A stretch of DNA of 35,127 nt from Desulfosporosinus sp. (GCA_020692355.1 JAIMKP010000032.1:1-35127), one strand, 5' to 3'. Positions 1 to 8,882 are shown, counted from the first letter of the stretch. The notes: generated from the sequence alone by a model not told the origin. A program made the numbers and translations.

Positions 1-2
1 CG

Positions 3-1208
3 TCTCCCCAAAAGGATTTTCGCTACATGGCAAAAGAAGCGTTTGACCAGGCGATGGCGGATGTGCCGAATCTGACCTTGGACATGATCGATGGTTCGGT
101 GGTTTCCTATTTTTCCGACCATTTTACGCGGCAACTGATGGCTGGAATCATGGTTCAGGATTACCTGGGACTGACACCGAAGCCCTCAAGGCGGATTGAA
201 TCGGGGGGCGCAACCGGCGGGATGTGCATCCAGAGCGCTTGGGAAGCCATCGCCAGTGGGCGAATGGATGTGTGTTTGGCCATCGGCTTTGAAACCATGT
301 CCCATGTCAATACGTGGAAAGGGAATGAATTTATCGCCCTTGCTTCCGACACGAATTTTGATTATCCGGTTGGCGGTTTTTACACTGGGTACTATGCCAT
401 GATGGTCAAACGGCACATGTATGAATTCGGCACGACTGAGAGACAACTTGCTGCAGTATCCGTGAAAAACCACGGCAATGCCTTGCATAATCCTTATGCC
501 CAGTTCCCGGCTGAGCTAACGATTGAGGATGTGCTCAATTCCGAAATGATCGCGGATCCCTTAAAGCGCTTGGACATTTGTGTCATGTCGGATGGGGCTG
601 CAGCGGTCATTCTGGCTTCGGAGGAGATGGCTTATAAGCTGACTGATAAACCGGTTCGGATTACCGGAGTAGGCACAGGAACCGATGCCATGCGCTTGTC
701 CGATCGGCCTTCCCGCGATGTGATTCTCCTTCCACATGAAAAGGCTGAAGATTACAAAGATTTAAAATACCCTGGGGTGCACTCTTTCCGGGGCGGCCGG
801 GTAGCGGCCAAGGAAGCTTACAAGATGGCGGGTATCACGAACCCCTTGGAAGAAATTGATTTTGTCGAACTCCATGATGCGTTTACCTCTTCGGAAATTC
901 AAACCTATGAGGATTTGGGTTTGTGTAAATACGGCGATGGCGGTAAATTCGTTGAATCCGGTGCGGCCAGCCTGGGTGGAAAAGTCCCGGTCAACCCATC
1001 GGGAGGACTCCTCGCCTGCGGTCATCCGGTGGGGGCCTCCGGTCTGATGCAGGGAGTATTTGCCCTTTGGCAGCTCCAGGGCACCATTGGTCAGCACTTC
1101 GGCGGGGATGACACCCTGCAAATCCGGAATGCCAAACGCGGGCTGATTCATAGCCATGCCGGCACCGGTACTTACATCACTGTCTCAGTCATGGAGAGGG
1201 GGTTCTAA
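3..1208 (+). CDS. Thiolase family protein (SCP-x type), 5' partial
   Basis: This is a thiolase of the SCP-x/acetyl-CoA acetyltransferase type, expected to condense or cleave a 3-ketoacyl-CoA in the cytoplasm. Counting from the first in-window Met (base 27), the nucleophile-region Cys is residue 67 in GGATGGMC. A later HDAF motif and the C-terminal GGLLACGHPVGASG motif supply the other active-site residues. The reading frame is open without a stop from base 3 up to that Met, and the encoded residues (SPQKDFRY) look like coding sequence. The Met lacks a clear Shine-Dalgarno site and the usual thiolase N-terminus is missing, so I read the gene as starting outside the window. It stops one base before the DUF35 gene begins. 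Stand-alone thiolases of this type commonly work with a DUF35 partner, as found here. Substrate chain length cannot be told. Confidence 0.88.
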   Translation, partial: SPQKDFRYMAKEAFDQAMADVPNLTLDMIDGSVVSYFSDHFTRQLMAGIMVQDYLGLTPKPSRRIESGGATGGMCIQSAWEAIASGRMDVCLAIGFETMSHVNTWKGNEFIALASDTNFDYPVGGFYTGYYAMMVKRHMYEFGTTERQLAAVSVKNHGNALHNPYAQFPAELTIEDVLNSEMIADPLKRLDICVMSDGAAAVILASEEMAYKLTDKPVRITGVGTGTDAMRLSDRPSRDVILLPHEKAEDYKDLKYPGVHSFRGGRVAAKEAYKMAGITNPLEEIDFVELHDAFTSSEIQTYEDLGLCKYGDGGKFVESGAASLGGKVPVNPSGGLLACGHPVGASGLMQGVFALWQLQGTIGQHFGGDDTLQIRNAKRGLIHSHAGTGTYITVSVMERGF

Positions 1209-1209
1209 G

Positions 1210-1710
1210 ATGAATGAAGAAAAGAAAGTCAAATCCATGAAGGTGGAAGAGAAGGAAGTCGGGGCAACCCTGTATAACCTCGACCCCATCATCATGAAGC
1301 ACCACTATGAAATCGATTATATCCACAGCTATGCCCAGGATTCCCCCTTCTTTGCGGGGCTAAGCAAAGGACAGATACTGGGCGGCAAGTGCCCAAAATG
1401 CGGGGCAACCTATGCCACTCCCCGTGGCCACTGCATGGATTGCGGCGGTAAGACCGAATGGATGGAACTCCCCTTGGAAGGAACTGTGCATACCTACACC
1501 ACCTGCTACTTTGGCGGCGAAGAATTCTTGGATGAGACACCTTTTACGTTGATCATGGTAGAGTGGCCGGGAGTCGAGACGCTTTTCCTGTCGCGGCTCG
1601 TGGGGGTTGCTCCCGAGGACGTATCGATTGGGATGAAGGTAAAAGCCAAATTCAAACGCTTAAGCCAGTTTAAGCCCACGGATGTGTATTTTGTGCCGAC
1701 GAGTGAGTAA
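1210..1710 (+). CDS. DUF35 OB-fold zinc-ribbon protein (thiolase partner)
   Basis: This is a 166-residue acyl-CoA-binding OB-fold protein with an N-terminal rubredoxin-like zinc ribbon. The ribbon is visible as CPKCG, followed 15 residues later by CMDCGG (about residues 61-80), and then the beta-rich OB domain. In archaea and many bacteria these proteins form a complex with an SCP-x type thiolase and help channel acyl-CoA; the upstream gene is such a thiolase. The start is set at ATG 1210, one base after the thiolase stop, because GAGAGGGGG lies just before it. A longer frame starting at 1156 would overlap the thiolase and has no such site. The two genes are almost certainly co-transcribed. 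Confidence 0.88.
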   Translation: MNEEKKVKSMKVEEKEVGATLYNLDPIIMKHHYEIDYIHSYAQDSPFFAGLSKGQILGGKCPKCGATYATPRGHCMDCGGKTEWMELPLEGTVHTYTTCYFGGEEFLDETPFTLIMVEWPGVETLFLSRLVGVAPEDVSIGMKVKAKFKRLSQFKPTDVYFVPTSE

Positions 1711-1839
1711 ATATGTCAGGCGATTGTCGCTGCGCTAACAGGGTGAGCAGTGAAGAAAAGTGAATAAAGGCTGATGGGGATGTAGAGAAAAGAGTAGGGG
1801 AGTGGAACTTTCGAGTGAGAGGAGGAGAAGGGGAGAGTT

Positions 1840-2982
1840 ATGTTAGATTTAACACCGGAACAGCAGGCTTTAAGGGAAATGGTGCATTCTTTTGCCCAGG
1901 ATGTCGTGGCTCCAGGAGCAGCGGAGCGGGATAAGACAGGGGAATTTCCGCTCGCTATCATGAAGCAGATGGGCGAATTGGGATTGCTGGGGCTACCTTT
2001 TAGTGAGGATGAAGGCGGCACCGGAGGCGGGTATGTTTCCTATGCCATCGCCGTGGAAGAGATCACACGGGCCTGTGCCTCCACGGGGATTACCTATGCT
2101 GCCAATCTTTCCCTAGGGATTAGCCCGATCTACCTTTTCGGAACCAAAGAACAAAAGGCAAAATATTTGCCGCACCTGTTCCAGGGAGATTATCTGGCTT
2201 CCTTTGGCTTGACGGAGCCGGAAGCAGGTTCGGATGCAGGAGGAACCCGCACCCGAGCGCGCCGCACCGAGGGTGGCTGGATACTCAATGGTTCCAAATG
2301 CTTCATCACCAATGCCAGCTACGCAGGGGTTGTGACGACGACGGCGCTCACGGATCCGGAGAAAAAAACCAAAGGTATTTCTGCTTTTTTAGTCGAGCAG
2401 GGTACACCAGGTTTTTCCGTGAATACCCCATATGATAAGCTTGGTCTTAGTGCCTCGAATACGACGGAACTTGTCTTTGAAGATGCACAGATCCCGGAGG
2501 AGAATCTGCTCGGTACAAAAGAGAATGTCGGCTTTAAACAGTTTTTAGAGGTTTTAGACGGGGGACGGATCAGCATTGGCGCGATGGGCGTTGGCTTGGC
2601 TCAGGCAGCCCTTGATGCGGCCCTAAAATACGCCAAGGAACGCAAGCAATTTGGCAAAACCCTAAGCTCTTTTCAAGCGATCCAATTTAAGCTCGCGGAC
2701 ATGGCGACCCAGGTTCAGCTTTCACGACTTGCGGTCTGGAACGCAGCCCGGTTGAAAGATGCGCATAAGCCCTTCAGTCAGGCGGCGGCCATAGGTAAGC
2801 TTCATGCCTCAGAAACGGCGGTCAAGTGTGCGCTGGAAGCGATTCAAATCCATGGCGGGTATGGATATATGAAAGACTATCCGGTCGAGCGCTACTTGCG
2901 GGATGCCAAGCTGCTTGAGATTGGCGAAGGAACGTCTGAGATTCAGAGGTTGGTGATCGCGCGATCTTTGGGGTGTGCTTAA
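1840..2982 (+). CDS. Acyl-CoA dehydrogenase
   Basis: This is a full-length (380 aa) FAD-dependent acyl-CoA dehydrogenase that introduces the alpha-beta double bond into an acyl-CoA and passes electrons to an electron-transfer flavoprotein. Seen in the sequence: the FAD/substrate motif [14 protein letters not shown], the [16 protein letters not shown] segment, and the C-terminal [11 protein letters not shown]. In the last, Glu363 sits at the position of the catalytic base of short- and medium-chain enzymes. A strong purine-rich ribosome site (GAGGAGGAGAAGGGGAG) precedes ATG 1840. It follows the thiolase/DUF35 pair by 129 bases and precedes acetoacetyl-CoA synthetase, which fits short-chain (butyrate-like) or branched acid metabolism. 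The exact substrate is not deducible. Confidence 0.92.
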   Translation: MLDLTPEQQALREMVHSFAQDVVAPGAAERDKTGEFPLAIMKQMGELGLLGLPFSEDEGGTGGGYVSYAIAVEEITRACASTGITYAANLSLGISPIYLFGTKEQKAKYLPHLFQGDYLASFGLTEPEAGSDAGGTRTRARRTEGGWILNGSKCFITNASYAGVVTTTALTDPEKKTKGISAFLVEQGTPGFSVNTPYDKLGLSASNTTELVFEDAQIPEENLLGTKENVGFKQFLEVLDGGRISIGAMGVGLAQAALDAALKYAKERKQFGKTLSSFQAIQFKLADMATQVQLSRLAVWNAARLKDAHKPFSQAAAIGKLHASETAVKCALEAIQIHGGYGYMKDYPVERYLRDAKLLEIGEGTSEIQRLVIARSLGCA

Positions 2983-3187
2983 ACACTTCGCTTCGGAAGG
3001 CGTAAGCGCTGCATGGAATGACAAAAATTACAGAGGTGCGGAGGAAGCGGTGCTCAGGGTGGCGCCGCTTTTCACACTGAAATATCGACCGTTTACGGAG
3101 GTTTGTCGACCATTGGCTAGGTCGTGTCGGAGAAGAACAGCATTGTCCCGTATAATTAAGTCAGAAAATTGCAACGGGGGTAGTGTC

Positions 3188-5146
3188 ATGAATGAAGTGC
3201 TTTGGGAACCATCAAAACAACGGGTTCAAGAGGCCAATCTGACCCGTTTCCGGGAATTTGTCAATCGTAAGTATGGGTTAACCCTTCAAGATTATCCCGA
3301 ACTGTACGCGTGGTCGATTCAGGAAACCGCCGCATTCTGGGCTGCGATCTGGGAATTTGGGGAGATTAAAGCTTCCAAGCCTTATACGGAGGTTCTGACC
3401 GATGGAGAGGATATGCTCAAGGCCCGTTGGTTTGTCGGGGCTGAACTGAATTTTGCTGAAAACCTGCTGCGCTTTCGGGATGAACAGACCGCTCTGATCT
3501 TCAAAGGGGAGAGCACGCCCACTCGACGCATGAGCTATGCCGAACTCTATGATCAAGTGGCGAGGCTCGCTAAGGCCCTGCGTCAATCTGGTGTGACCGT
3601 CGGGGATCGGGTTGCCGGTTTTATGCCCAATATGATGGAGACGGTAGTAGCGATGCTGGCCGTGACCAGCATCGGCGCGGTGTGGTCCTCGTGTTCTCCA
3701 GACTTTGGGATCAAAGGGGTTTTGGATCGTTTCGGGCAAATCCAACCCAAAGTTCTCTTTACGGCGAATGGATATTATTATAATGGCAAAAGTCACGATT
3801 CCCTGGAGAAGGCCAAAGAAATAGTCAGGGAAATACCGAGCATTAAGACCGTGATCGTGGTCCCCTACACAGAGGCCGAACCCGATGTCACTACCCTTCC
3901 CCACGCTGTTCACTATCAAGAATTCCTCGCCCAAGAGGAGGGGTTAAGCCTTGAGTTCACCCAGCTTCCCTTCGATCACCCGGTGTATATCATGTACTCC
4001 TCTGGAACGACAGGGGTACCGAAAGGAATTGTGCATGGTGCTGGAGGAACGCTCATTCAGCACTTGAAGGAACATATGCTGCACACGGACTTGCGCCGGG
4101 AGGACACGATCTTCTACTTCACCACGACCAGTTGGATGATGTGGAATTGGCTTGTAAGCGCCTTGGCGGTGGGGGCCACTGTGCTGCTATTTGATGGTTC
4201 TCCTTTCTATCCGGACGCCAATGCCCTTTGGCAGGTGGCCCAGGATGAGGGCATTACGGTGTTCGGGACGAGTGCGAAATACCTGGCTTCCCTCGAAAAA
4301 GCAGGGGTCAAGCCGGGAAGCAATTATAATTTGAGCAGGCTCAAGGCCATTCTCTCGACAGGTTCTCCGCTTTCAGTCGATAGCTTCCATTATGTATATC
4401 GGGAGATCAAACAAGACCTGTGTCTTTCTTCCATTTCAGGAGGAACGGATATCATCTCTTGCTTTGCCCTCGGAAACCCAACCGGATCAGTTTATGCTGG
4501 CGAACTTCAATGCCGGGGCCTCGGTATGAAGGTGGAAAGCTGGGATGGGGAAGGCCGTGCGGTACTAAATCAGAAAGGGGAATTAGTGTGTACAGCCCCC
4601 TTTCCCTCCCGACCCATTTATTTCTGGAATGACCCGGACGGGGTCAAGTACAGGAAAGCCTATTATAATGTCTATTCGGGTATTTGGCGGCATGGGGACT
4701 ACATTGAAGTGACCGTTCACGGCGGAGTCGTCATTTACGGGCGCTCGGATGCCACCCTGAATCCGGGCGGGGTACGGATCGGGACAGCGGAGATTTACCG
4801 CCAAGTGGAAGCCTTGCCGGAAGTGTTGGATAGTTTAGTGGTGGGTCAGAAGTGGGATAACGATGTCCGGGTGGTTCTCTTCGTCAAGCTGGCTGACGGG
4901 GTCGGACAATTGACCGACACGCTAAAAAACCATATTAAAACCACAATCCGAGAAAATACTACACCTCGGCACGTCCCAGCGAAGATCATTCAGATCACAG
5001 ACGTCCCTTATACCTTAAACGGCAAGAAAGTAGAGTTGGCGGTTTATAATGTTATCCACAATGAGCCGGTCTTGAATCGGGATGCCCTGGGGAATCCGGA
5101 GGCGTTGGAGTATTATCGGGATTTAAAGGAGTTGCAAGAGGCTTGA
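3188..5146 (+). CDS. Acetoacetyl-CoA synthetase
   Basis: This 652-residue adenylate-forming ligase activates acetoacetate to acetoacetyl-CoA with ATP. The N-terminus (LWEPSKQRVQEANLTRF) is the one typical of acetoacetyl-CoA synthetases. The AMP-binding P-loop is SSGTTGVPKG, and the hinge/C-terminal region has GRSDATLNPGGVRIG and the acylation Lys motif LNGKKVE. I chose ATG 3188 because the family signature starts there and a G-rich site (GGGGGTAG) precedes it. The frame is open back to 2975, but that extension overlaps the dehydrogenase gene and resembles nothing. A TATAAT at 3151-3156 may be part of its own promoter. Together with the upstream thiolase this would convert acetoacetate to acetyl-CoA. 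Confidence 0.92.
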   Translation: MNEVLWEPSKQRVQEANLTRFREFVNRKYGLTLQDYPELYAWSIQETAAFWAAIWEFGEIKASKPYTEVLTDGEDMLKARWFVGAELNFAENLLRFRDEQTALIFKGESTPTRRMSYAELYDQVARLAKALRQSGVTVGDRVAGFMPNMMETVVAMLAVTSIGAVWSSCSPDFGIKGVLDRFGQIQPKVLFTANGYYYNGKSHDSLEKAKEIVREIPSIKTVIVVPYTEAEPDVTTLPHAVHYQEFLAQEEGLSLEFTQLPFDHPVYIMYSSGTTGVPKGIVHGAGGTLIQHLKEHMLHTDLRREDTIFYFTTTSWMMWNWLVSALAVGATVLLFDGSPFYPDANALWQVAQDEGITVFGTSAKYLASLEKAGVKPGSNYNLSRLKAILSTGSPLSVDSFHYVYREIKQDLCLSSISGGTDIISCFALGNPTGSVYAGELQCRGLGMKVESWDGEGRAVLNQKGELVCTAPFPSRPIYFWNDPDGVKYRKAYYNVYSGIWRHGDYIEVTVHGGVVIYGRSDATLNPGGVRIGTAEIYRQVEALPEVLDSLVVGQKWDNDVRVVLFVKLADGVGQLTDTLKNHIKTTIRENTTPRHVPAKIIQITDVPYTLNGKKVELAVYNVIHNEPVLNRDALGNPEALEYYRDLKELQEA

Positions 5147-5159
5147 CGTTCAGACGGCC

Positions 5160-5192
5160 AAAAAACCAGGGGAGTTTTCCCCCTGGTTTTTT
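5160..5192 (+). terminator. Intrinsic terminator after the acetoacetyl-CoA synthetase gene
   Basis: A near-perfect hairpin with arms AAAAAACCAGGGG and CCCCTGGTTTTTT closes the first operon. The A-tract/T-tract symmetry could let it work in both directions. Confidence 0.9.
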
Positions 5193-5303
5193 GTAATCTG
5201 CAAGGTAGGTTGGAAATCATTCTGTATACATGAGAAGAACAGGTTGCGGTGGCCTCTTTCTTGCAGTACCCTAAGGAGAGATATGAGTCAGGTGGGGTGA
5301 AAG

Positions 5304-6557
5304 ATGGGGAACTTCCATAGAGGCGCGCAGAGGCTCGGCAAAGGGCAGGATGTGTGGTTGGCTAACCATATTGGCGGTTATCGCTGGGTTATCCTGTTTG
5401 TAACGACATTGACACAAGCAACGATTGCTCTTATTTCGCAGGGGATCGGCACTCTCGCTCCCTTCCTGATAACCGAACTGGGTCTGACCAAGACGCAGGT
5501 TGGATTTGCCGGGGGAGCGGTGAATGTGGGCATGACGCTGACGGCATTGCTGGCCGGACGGGCGGTGGATACTTGGGGAGAGAAGCGGGTTCTGGTCGTA
5601 GGTGGGTTGGCCACCGGGGCGGCCGTATTGCTCGCGTCTCTCTCCAATACTTTTTTGGTGCTGATCGTGCTCTTGATGTTTACTGGGCTTTGGGCGGCCA
5701 CATCGACCCCTGCGGGGAGCAAAGCGATCATGACCTGGTTTCCTTTTTCCCAGCGGGGGCTGGCCTTGGGTATTCGCCAGACGGGGGTACCTTTGGGAGG
5801 GATGGTTGCAGCCCTCCTGATTCCGCCCATTGCCATCAGCTTTGGTTGGAAAATAGCCATGGGCGTGATGGGGTTGGGGCCGATTTTGGGGGCGGCGCTC
5901 TGCCAAGTCGCTTATAAAGATCATCCTATGGAAGTCAAGGTTGGCAAGACGGTGAAGTCTGGGAAATGGACGGAACTGTTGCGTAATAAGGAAATCTGGC
6001 TAGTCAGTCTGACGGCTATAACCTATGTGGCTGCTCAGTTTACCATTGTGACTTATTTGGTACTTTACCTTCACGACAAGACCAGCTTTTCAGTGGCACT
6101 GGCAAGCCTCTTTCTGGCCTTGGTGCAATTCGGCGGGATGGCCGGCCGGATCTTCTGGGGCTATGTCAGTGACACCTTTTTCCAAGGTGCCCGGAAACCG
6201 GTGCTGGCCATTATCGGTATTATGGCCATTGCCATGGCACTTGCGATGCTGGCTCTGACTCCGCAAACCCCGATGTGGATAATCGGCTTGGCGACCTGGT
6301 TGTTTGGGTTTTCTGCGATCGGCTGGAACGGGATCTATATTACGCTCCTCTCTGAGGTGGCCGGAAGAGATCAGGCGGGAACAGCGGTAGGACTCGGGCT
6401 TACCCTCTTGCAACTAGGCGTGCTCATATTCCCGCCTCTTTTTGGTTTTTTTGTGGATTTTAGCGGTTCTTACCAAACGAGCTGGCTCGGATTGAGTATT
6501 CTTGTAGCTGTGGGAGTGGGCATCTTAGGGTTTGTCAAAGAACGGCGCGTGCCTTAA
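5304..6557 (+). CDS. MFS transporter, oxalate/formate antiporter-like
   Basis: This is a 417-residue major facilitator with about twelve hydrophobic segments. After TM2 it has the loop motif GRAVDTWGEKRVL, a variant of the MFS motif A (GxxxDRxGxR). The overall layout, with a short N-terminal tail and a central loop around residues 205-225 (KVGKTVKSGKWTELL), resembles oxalate/formate antiporter-like carriers. It should move a small carboxylate or similar solute across the cytoplasmic membrane. The site GGTGGGGTG lies just before ATG 5304. It stands alone between a terminator and the convergent cbiO gene. The link to the upstream CoA genes is positional only. Confidence 0.8.
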   Translation: MGNFHRGAQRLGKGQDVWLANHIGGYRWVILFVTTLTQATIALISQGIGTLAPFLITELGLTKTQVGFAGGAVNVGMTLTALLAGRAVDTWGEKRVLVVGGLATGAAVLLASLSNTFLVLIVLLMFTGLWAATSTPAGSKAIMTWFPFSQRGLALGIRQTGVPLGGMVAALLIPPIAISFGWKIAMGVMGLGPILGAALCQVAYKDHPMEVKVGKTVKSGKWTELLRNKEIWLVSLTAITYVAAQFTIVTYLVLYLHDKTSFSVALASLFLALVQFGGMAGRIFWGYVSDTFFQGARKPVLAIIGIMAIAMALAMLALTPQTPMWIIGLATWLFGFSAIGWNGIYITLLSEVAGRDQAGTAVGLGLTLLQLGVLIFPPLFGFFVDFSGSYQTSWLGLSILVAVGVGILGFVKERRVP

Positions 6558-6680
6558 TTTAATCCCAGCCCTTTGCGCTTGCCTATGATGTTGGTTGCGA
6601 CTTCGACAGGGTCATCGCCAAGTGCGATTTTCACTCATCAGTGTTTGCATCGATAGGGGTAACTATGCACTTGTCGATGA
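6558..6680. other. Convergent intergenic gap with a possible short coding remnant
   Basis: No terminator is obvious here. On the minus strand, directly after cbiO, a 26-codon frame reads VKIALGDDPVEVATNIIGKR and runs on to GLGLN before a stop near 6558. Its residue pattern is protein-like, and it may be the tail of a decayed gene once following cbiO. I do not recognise it. Confidence 0.3.
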
Positions 6681-7472
6681 CTATCCGTGCTGGCGGCTGG
6701 CTCCGACGTGGAAATGTGAGCGTTCATGAATCAAATTGACATCGAGTAGAAGCTTGCGGTCAGAGAGGATTTGCAGAACCGGCCCATCAGCGGCCAAGGT
6801 GTGGTTTTCGTTCACAACAATGGCTCGCTCAGCGATATCTTCGACAATCGAGAGATCATGGGTTGCGGTAATGATCGTCTTTCCTGCCTGCTTTAGGGCC
6901 ATCAGAAATTCGACTAGCCAAAACTGGGTGCGAGGATCGAGTCCATTGGTTGGCTCATCCAGAAAGAGAACCTCTGGATTCACAGAAAGGACGCAGGCCA
7001 GGGCGACCTTCTTTTTCTCCCCGCCGCTTAAACGATAGGGCGGGCGTTCCAAGAGGTGCTCGATACCGAGAAGCTTGGCTACATCCTCAACCCGATAAGT
7101 TGTTTCCTCCGGAGAGAGCCCGCTCTGCAGCGGGGCGAAGGCGAGTTCGTCCCAAACGGTGGCGGAAAAGAGCTGAGCATCGGAATTTTGGAAGACAAAG
7201 CCGACCTTTTGGCGAAAAGGTTGCAGGAATACGGGATCCTGAAGCGCATTTTCTGTGAGTTCATGCCCGAAGGCCGTAATCTGACCCTGAATCGGAAAGA
7301 TGAGGCCAGAGAGAAGCTTGAGTAAGGTCGATTTACCGCTCCCGTTCGCGCCCAGGATGGCCAGGCTTTCCCCTTGATAGACATCGAGGGTGACACTTTC
7401 GAGAACCAGCTTGTCCGGGAGATAATGATAGGTGAGGTTGTCCACGGCAAAGAGAAGCGGGCGTTTGTTCAT
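6681..7472 (-). CDS. cbiO: Energy-coupling factor ATPase CbiO (cobalt/nickel importer)
   Basis: This is the ATP-binding subunit (263 aa) of an ECF-type metal importer. The Walker A motif GANGSGKST, a Q-loop region near VGFVFQNSDAQLF, the signature LSGGEKKKVALA, the Walker B motif LFLDEPT and a switch His in ATHDLS are all intact. VFQNSDAQLFSATV is characteristic of EcfA/CbiO ATPases rather than ordinary importers. It starts two bases after the cbiQ stop and is therefore translated in the same operon, cooT-cbiQ-cbiO. No S-component (CbiM/CbiN) gene lies in the window, so the substrate, Co2+ or Ni2+, is inferred from the cooT partner. Confidence 0.9.
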   Translation of the reverse strand: MNKRPLLFAVDNLTYHYLPDKLVLESVTLDVYQGESLAILGANGSGKSTLLKLLSGLIFPIQGQITAFGHELTENALQDPVFLQPFRQKVGFVFQNSDAQLFSATVWDELAFAPLQSGLSPEETTYRVEDVAKLLGIEHLLERPPYRLSGGEKKKVALACVLSVNPEVLFLDEPTNGLDPRTQFWLVEFLMALKQAGKTIITATHDLSIVEDIAERAIVVNENHTLAADGPVLQILSDRKLLLDVNLIHERSHFHVGASRQHG

Positions 7473-7474
7473 GA

Positions 7475-8437
7475 TTATTCCCCCAAAACTTTATCGGCGG
7501 CATAGAGGGTCAAAGCGGAAAAGAGAACGATGCCGGAGGCAAAGAGATCGAACAAGCGTAGATGAAAGCGCTCCACTGAGCGGATTTCCCCTGTATAGCC
7601 GCGGGCGAGCATGGAGAAGTAGATTTCTTCACTCATCTGGTGGGATTTGCCGAAAAGCCCAGCCATAGACGAGGCAATGAAGCGGCGCTGTTCCTTTGTG
7701 GTCGAGAATCCGGCATCACGGGCCTTGCGGGCAAGAAACATCTCTTCCACCGCAGTGACCAGGACGAAAAGATAACGGTAAGTCATTTCCAAGGCAGTGA
7801 CAAAGACTTTTGGCAAGAAGAAGCTGCGCAAAGCCCGTAGAAGATCATGCCAACGTGTGGTTAACGTGAGTACCACGGCGAGGCTGACCGAGATGCCAAC
7901 CCGGCTAATGAGGAGAATATCCCCTTTAAGTCCTTGCCAGGTGATCGCTAAGGTGGAGGGAAGGTGAAGCGGTCCGAGATGCAGTGGCTGCCCGATATCC
8001 CACAAGACCCAAAGCGCATCACCGGGACGAACCCAGTTAAATAGCGCGGGTATCGCCATGATTCCGGTAAACAGGGGAACGACTAACCAGACTTTTTTCA
8101 AAATAAAACGAACTGAGAGACCGGAAAAGGAGGCAGCCACCAAGAGGACGAGGTAAAAACCCCAGAGGAGGGTGAGGTGGCGAATCAGATTCAGACTCAA
8201 AAGGAGGGTAAAGAGAGCAGCCACTTTGACCCGAGGGTCGAGGGATTGCAGAAACCCAGGTTGGGCGGCCACCCCTTCCGAGAAGACGGAGTCTTGGAGA
8301 AACTGGATAATATCTTGCAGGGTCTTGTGGATAAAGCCGTGCTTGGATCGGCGTTTGATTTTAAAGGGTCGCCCGCTTGGAATGCCAGTCGCAGGGGAGG
8401 CTGGGCTATTTTCTCGCAGCCAGGTGGGTAGATCCAT
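7475..8437 (-). CDS. cbiQ: ECF transporter transmembrane subunit CbiQ
   Basis: This is the 320-residue T-component of the importer, with five to six hydrophobic segments. The two cytoplasmic coupling motifs are recognisable: ARKARDAGF near residue 240 and the second one, SMLARGYTGE, near residue 280 (A-R-G type motifs that dock on the ATPase). The first 60 residues are a hydrophilic extension (MDLPTWLRENS...), which I have kept because GGAAAGGCAGG lies before the ATG. Some CbiQ proteins begin similarly. It lies 67 bases after cooT and two bases ahead of cbiO. The missing substrate-binding subunit must be elsewhere. Confidence 0.88.
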   Translation of the reverse strand: MDLPTWLRENSPASPATGIPSGRPFKIKRRSKHGFIHKTLQDIIQFLQDSVFSEGVAAQPGFLQSLDPRVKVAALFTLLLSLNLIRHLTLLWGFYLVLLVAASFSGLSVRFILKKVWLVVPLFTGIMAIPALFNWVRPGDALWVLWDIGQPLHLGPLHLPSTLAITWQGLKGDILLISRVGISVSLAVVLTLTTRWHDLLRALRSFFLPKVFVTALEMTYRYLFVLVTAVEEMFLARKARDAGFSTTKEQRRFIASSMAGLFGKSHQMSEEIYFSMLARGYTGEIRSVERFHLRLFDLFASGIVLFSALTLYAADKVLGE

Positions 8438-8504
8438 GTTGATTCCTGCCTTTCCGGAATATGCATTAGGACAGCCCCCTCTGCGGGTGTTCCAGAACTT
8501 CAGT

Positions 8505-8729
8505 TTAGGTCTGGATCTGAGGTTCTGGGGCGGCAGGTTCTACGGTCGGTTCAAGCAGGATCCGATGGCTGAGTAAGGTCATGTCCTTGATGCGTGCTTT
8601 GACAAACTTCTGGCGGCCGAAAATGTCCACGAGTTTAAGGCCGTCTTCGTAGGGCTCGATGATGTCGATGGCTTCCATGAAAAGGGTCTCTTCGTTTCCG
8701 TGTTTGAGATAGGCGTTAGCTTCACACAT
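8505..8729 (-). CDS. cooT: CooT-family nickel-binding protein
   Basis: This 74-residue protein starts MCEANAYLK, the hallmark of CooT, a small nickel-binding protein first described in the carbon monoxide dehydrogenase maturation locus of Rhodospirillum rubrum, where Cys2 contributes to Ni binding. The rest is a beta-rich SPOUT-like core ending in a Pro/Glu-rich tail (VEPAAPEPQIQT). The start is fixed by the ribosome site AAAGGAG (in GAAAGGAGCGC) and by Cys2. The same frame is open up to 8846, but that part is leader RNA, not protein. It heads the cbiQ-cbiO operon, which supports nickel as the imported metal. Whether the host makes CO dehydrogenase is not shown here. Confidence 0.88.
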   Translation of the reverse strand: MCEANAYLKHGNEETLFMEAIDIIEPYEDGLKLVDIFGRQKFVKARIKDMTLLSHRILLEPTVEPAAPEPQIQT

Positions 8730-8757
8730 TTTAATAGCGCTCCTTTCAAGATGAAAA

Positions 8758-8809
8758 ATAAAAAAGGCTAGGAGAATCCCGTGAACGGGTGAGGCCTCCA
8801 TGGCCTTTA
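8758..8809 (-). promoter_or_regulatory. Structured leader RNA with mutually exclusive terminator (leader A)
   Basis: On the minus strand, GGCC (8805-8802), AUGGA (8801-8797) and GGCC (8796-8793) form a small hairpin. It is followed by a second hairpin CCCG-UUCA-CGGG (8789-8778). The 5' arm AAAGGC (8808-8803) can instead pair with GCCUUU (8768-8763), which runs into a U-tract, giving an intrinsic terminator. GGAG/CUCC adds inner pairs to that form. It sits between the promoter and the cooT ribosome site, so it could switch transcription of cooT-cbiQ-cbiO. A similar element lies at 33011-33067. No known riboswitch class comes to mind. Confidence 0.55.
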
Positions 8810-8882
8810 TTTCCATCAGTATTGAATTAAAGAGAATAAACAACACACGCTAAAGCGTTATCCGATATTTGTGTCTACATTT

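Noticed and set aside
2975-3187. N-terminal extension of acetoacetyl-CoA synthetase
   Set aside because: It overlaps the end of the acyl-CoA dehydrogenase gene, resembles no known domain, and the family N-terminus begins at ATG 3188.
8730-8846. N-terminal extension of CooT by 39 residues in the same open frame
   Set aside because: The extension covers the promoter-proximal leader with its hairpins; the ribosome site AAAGGAG and the essential Cys2 place the start at 8729.
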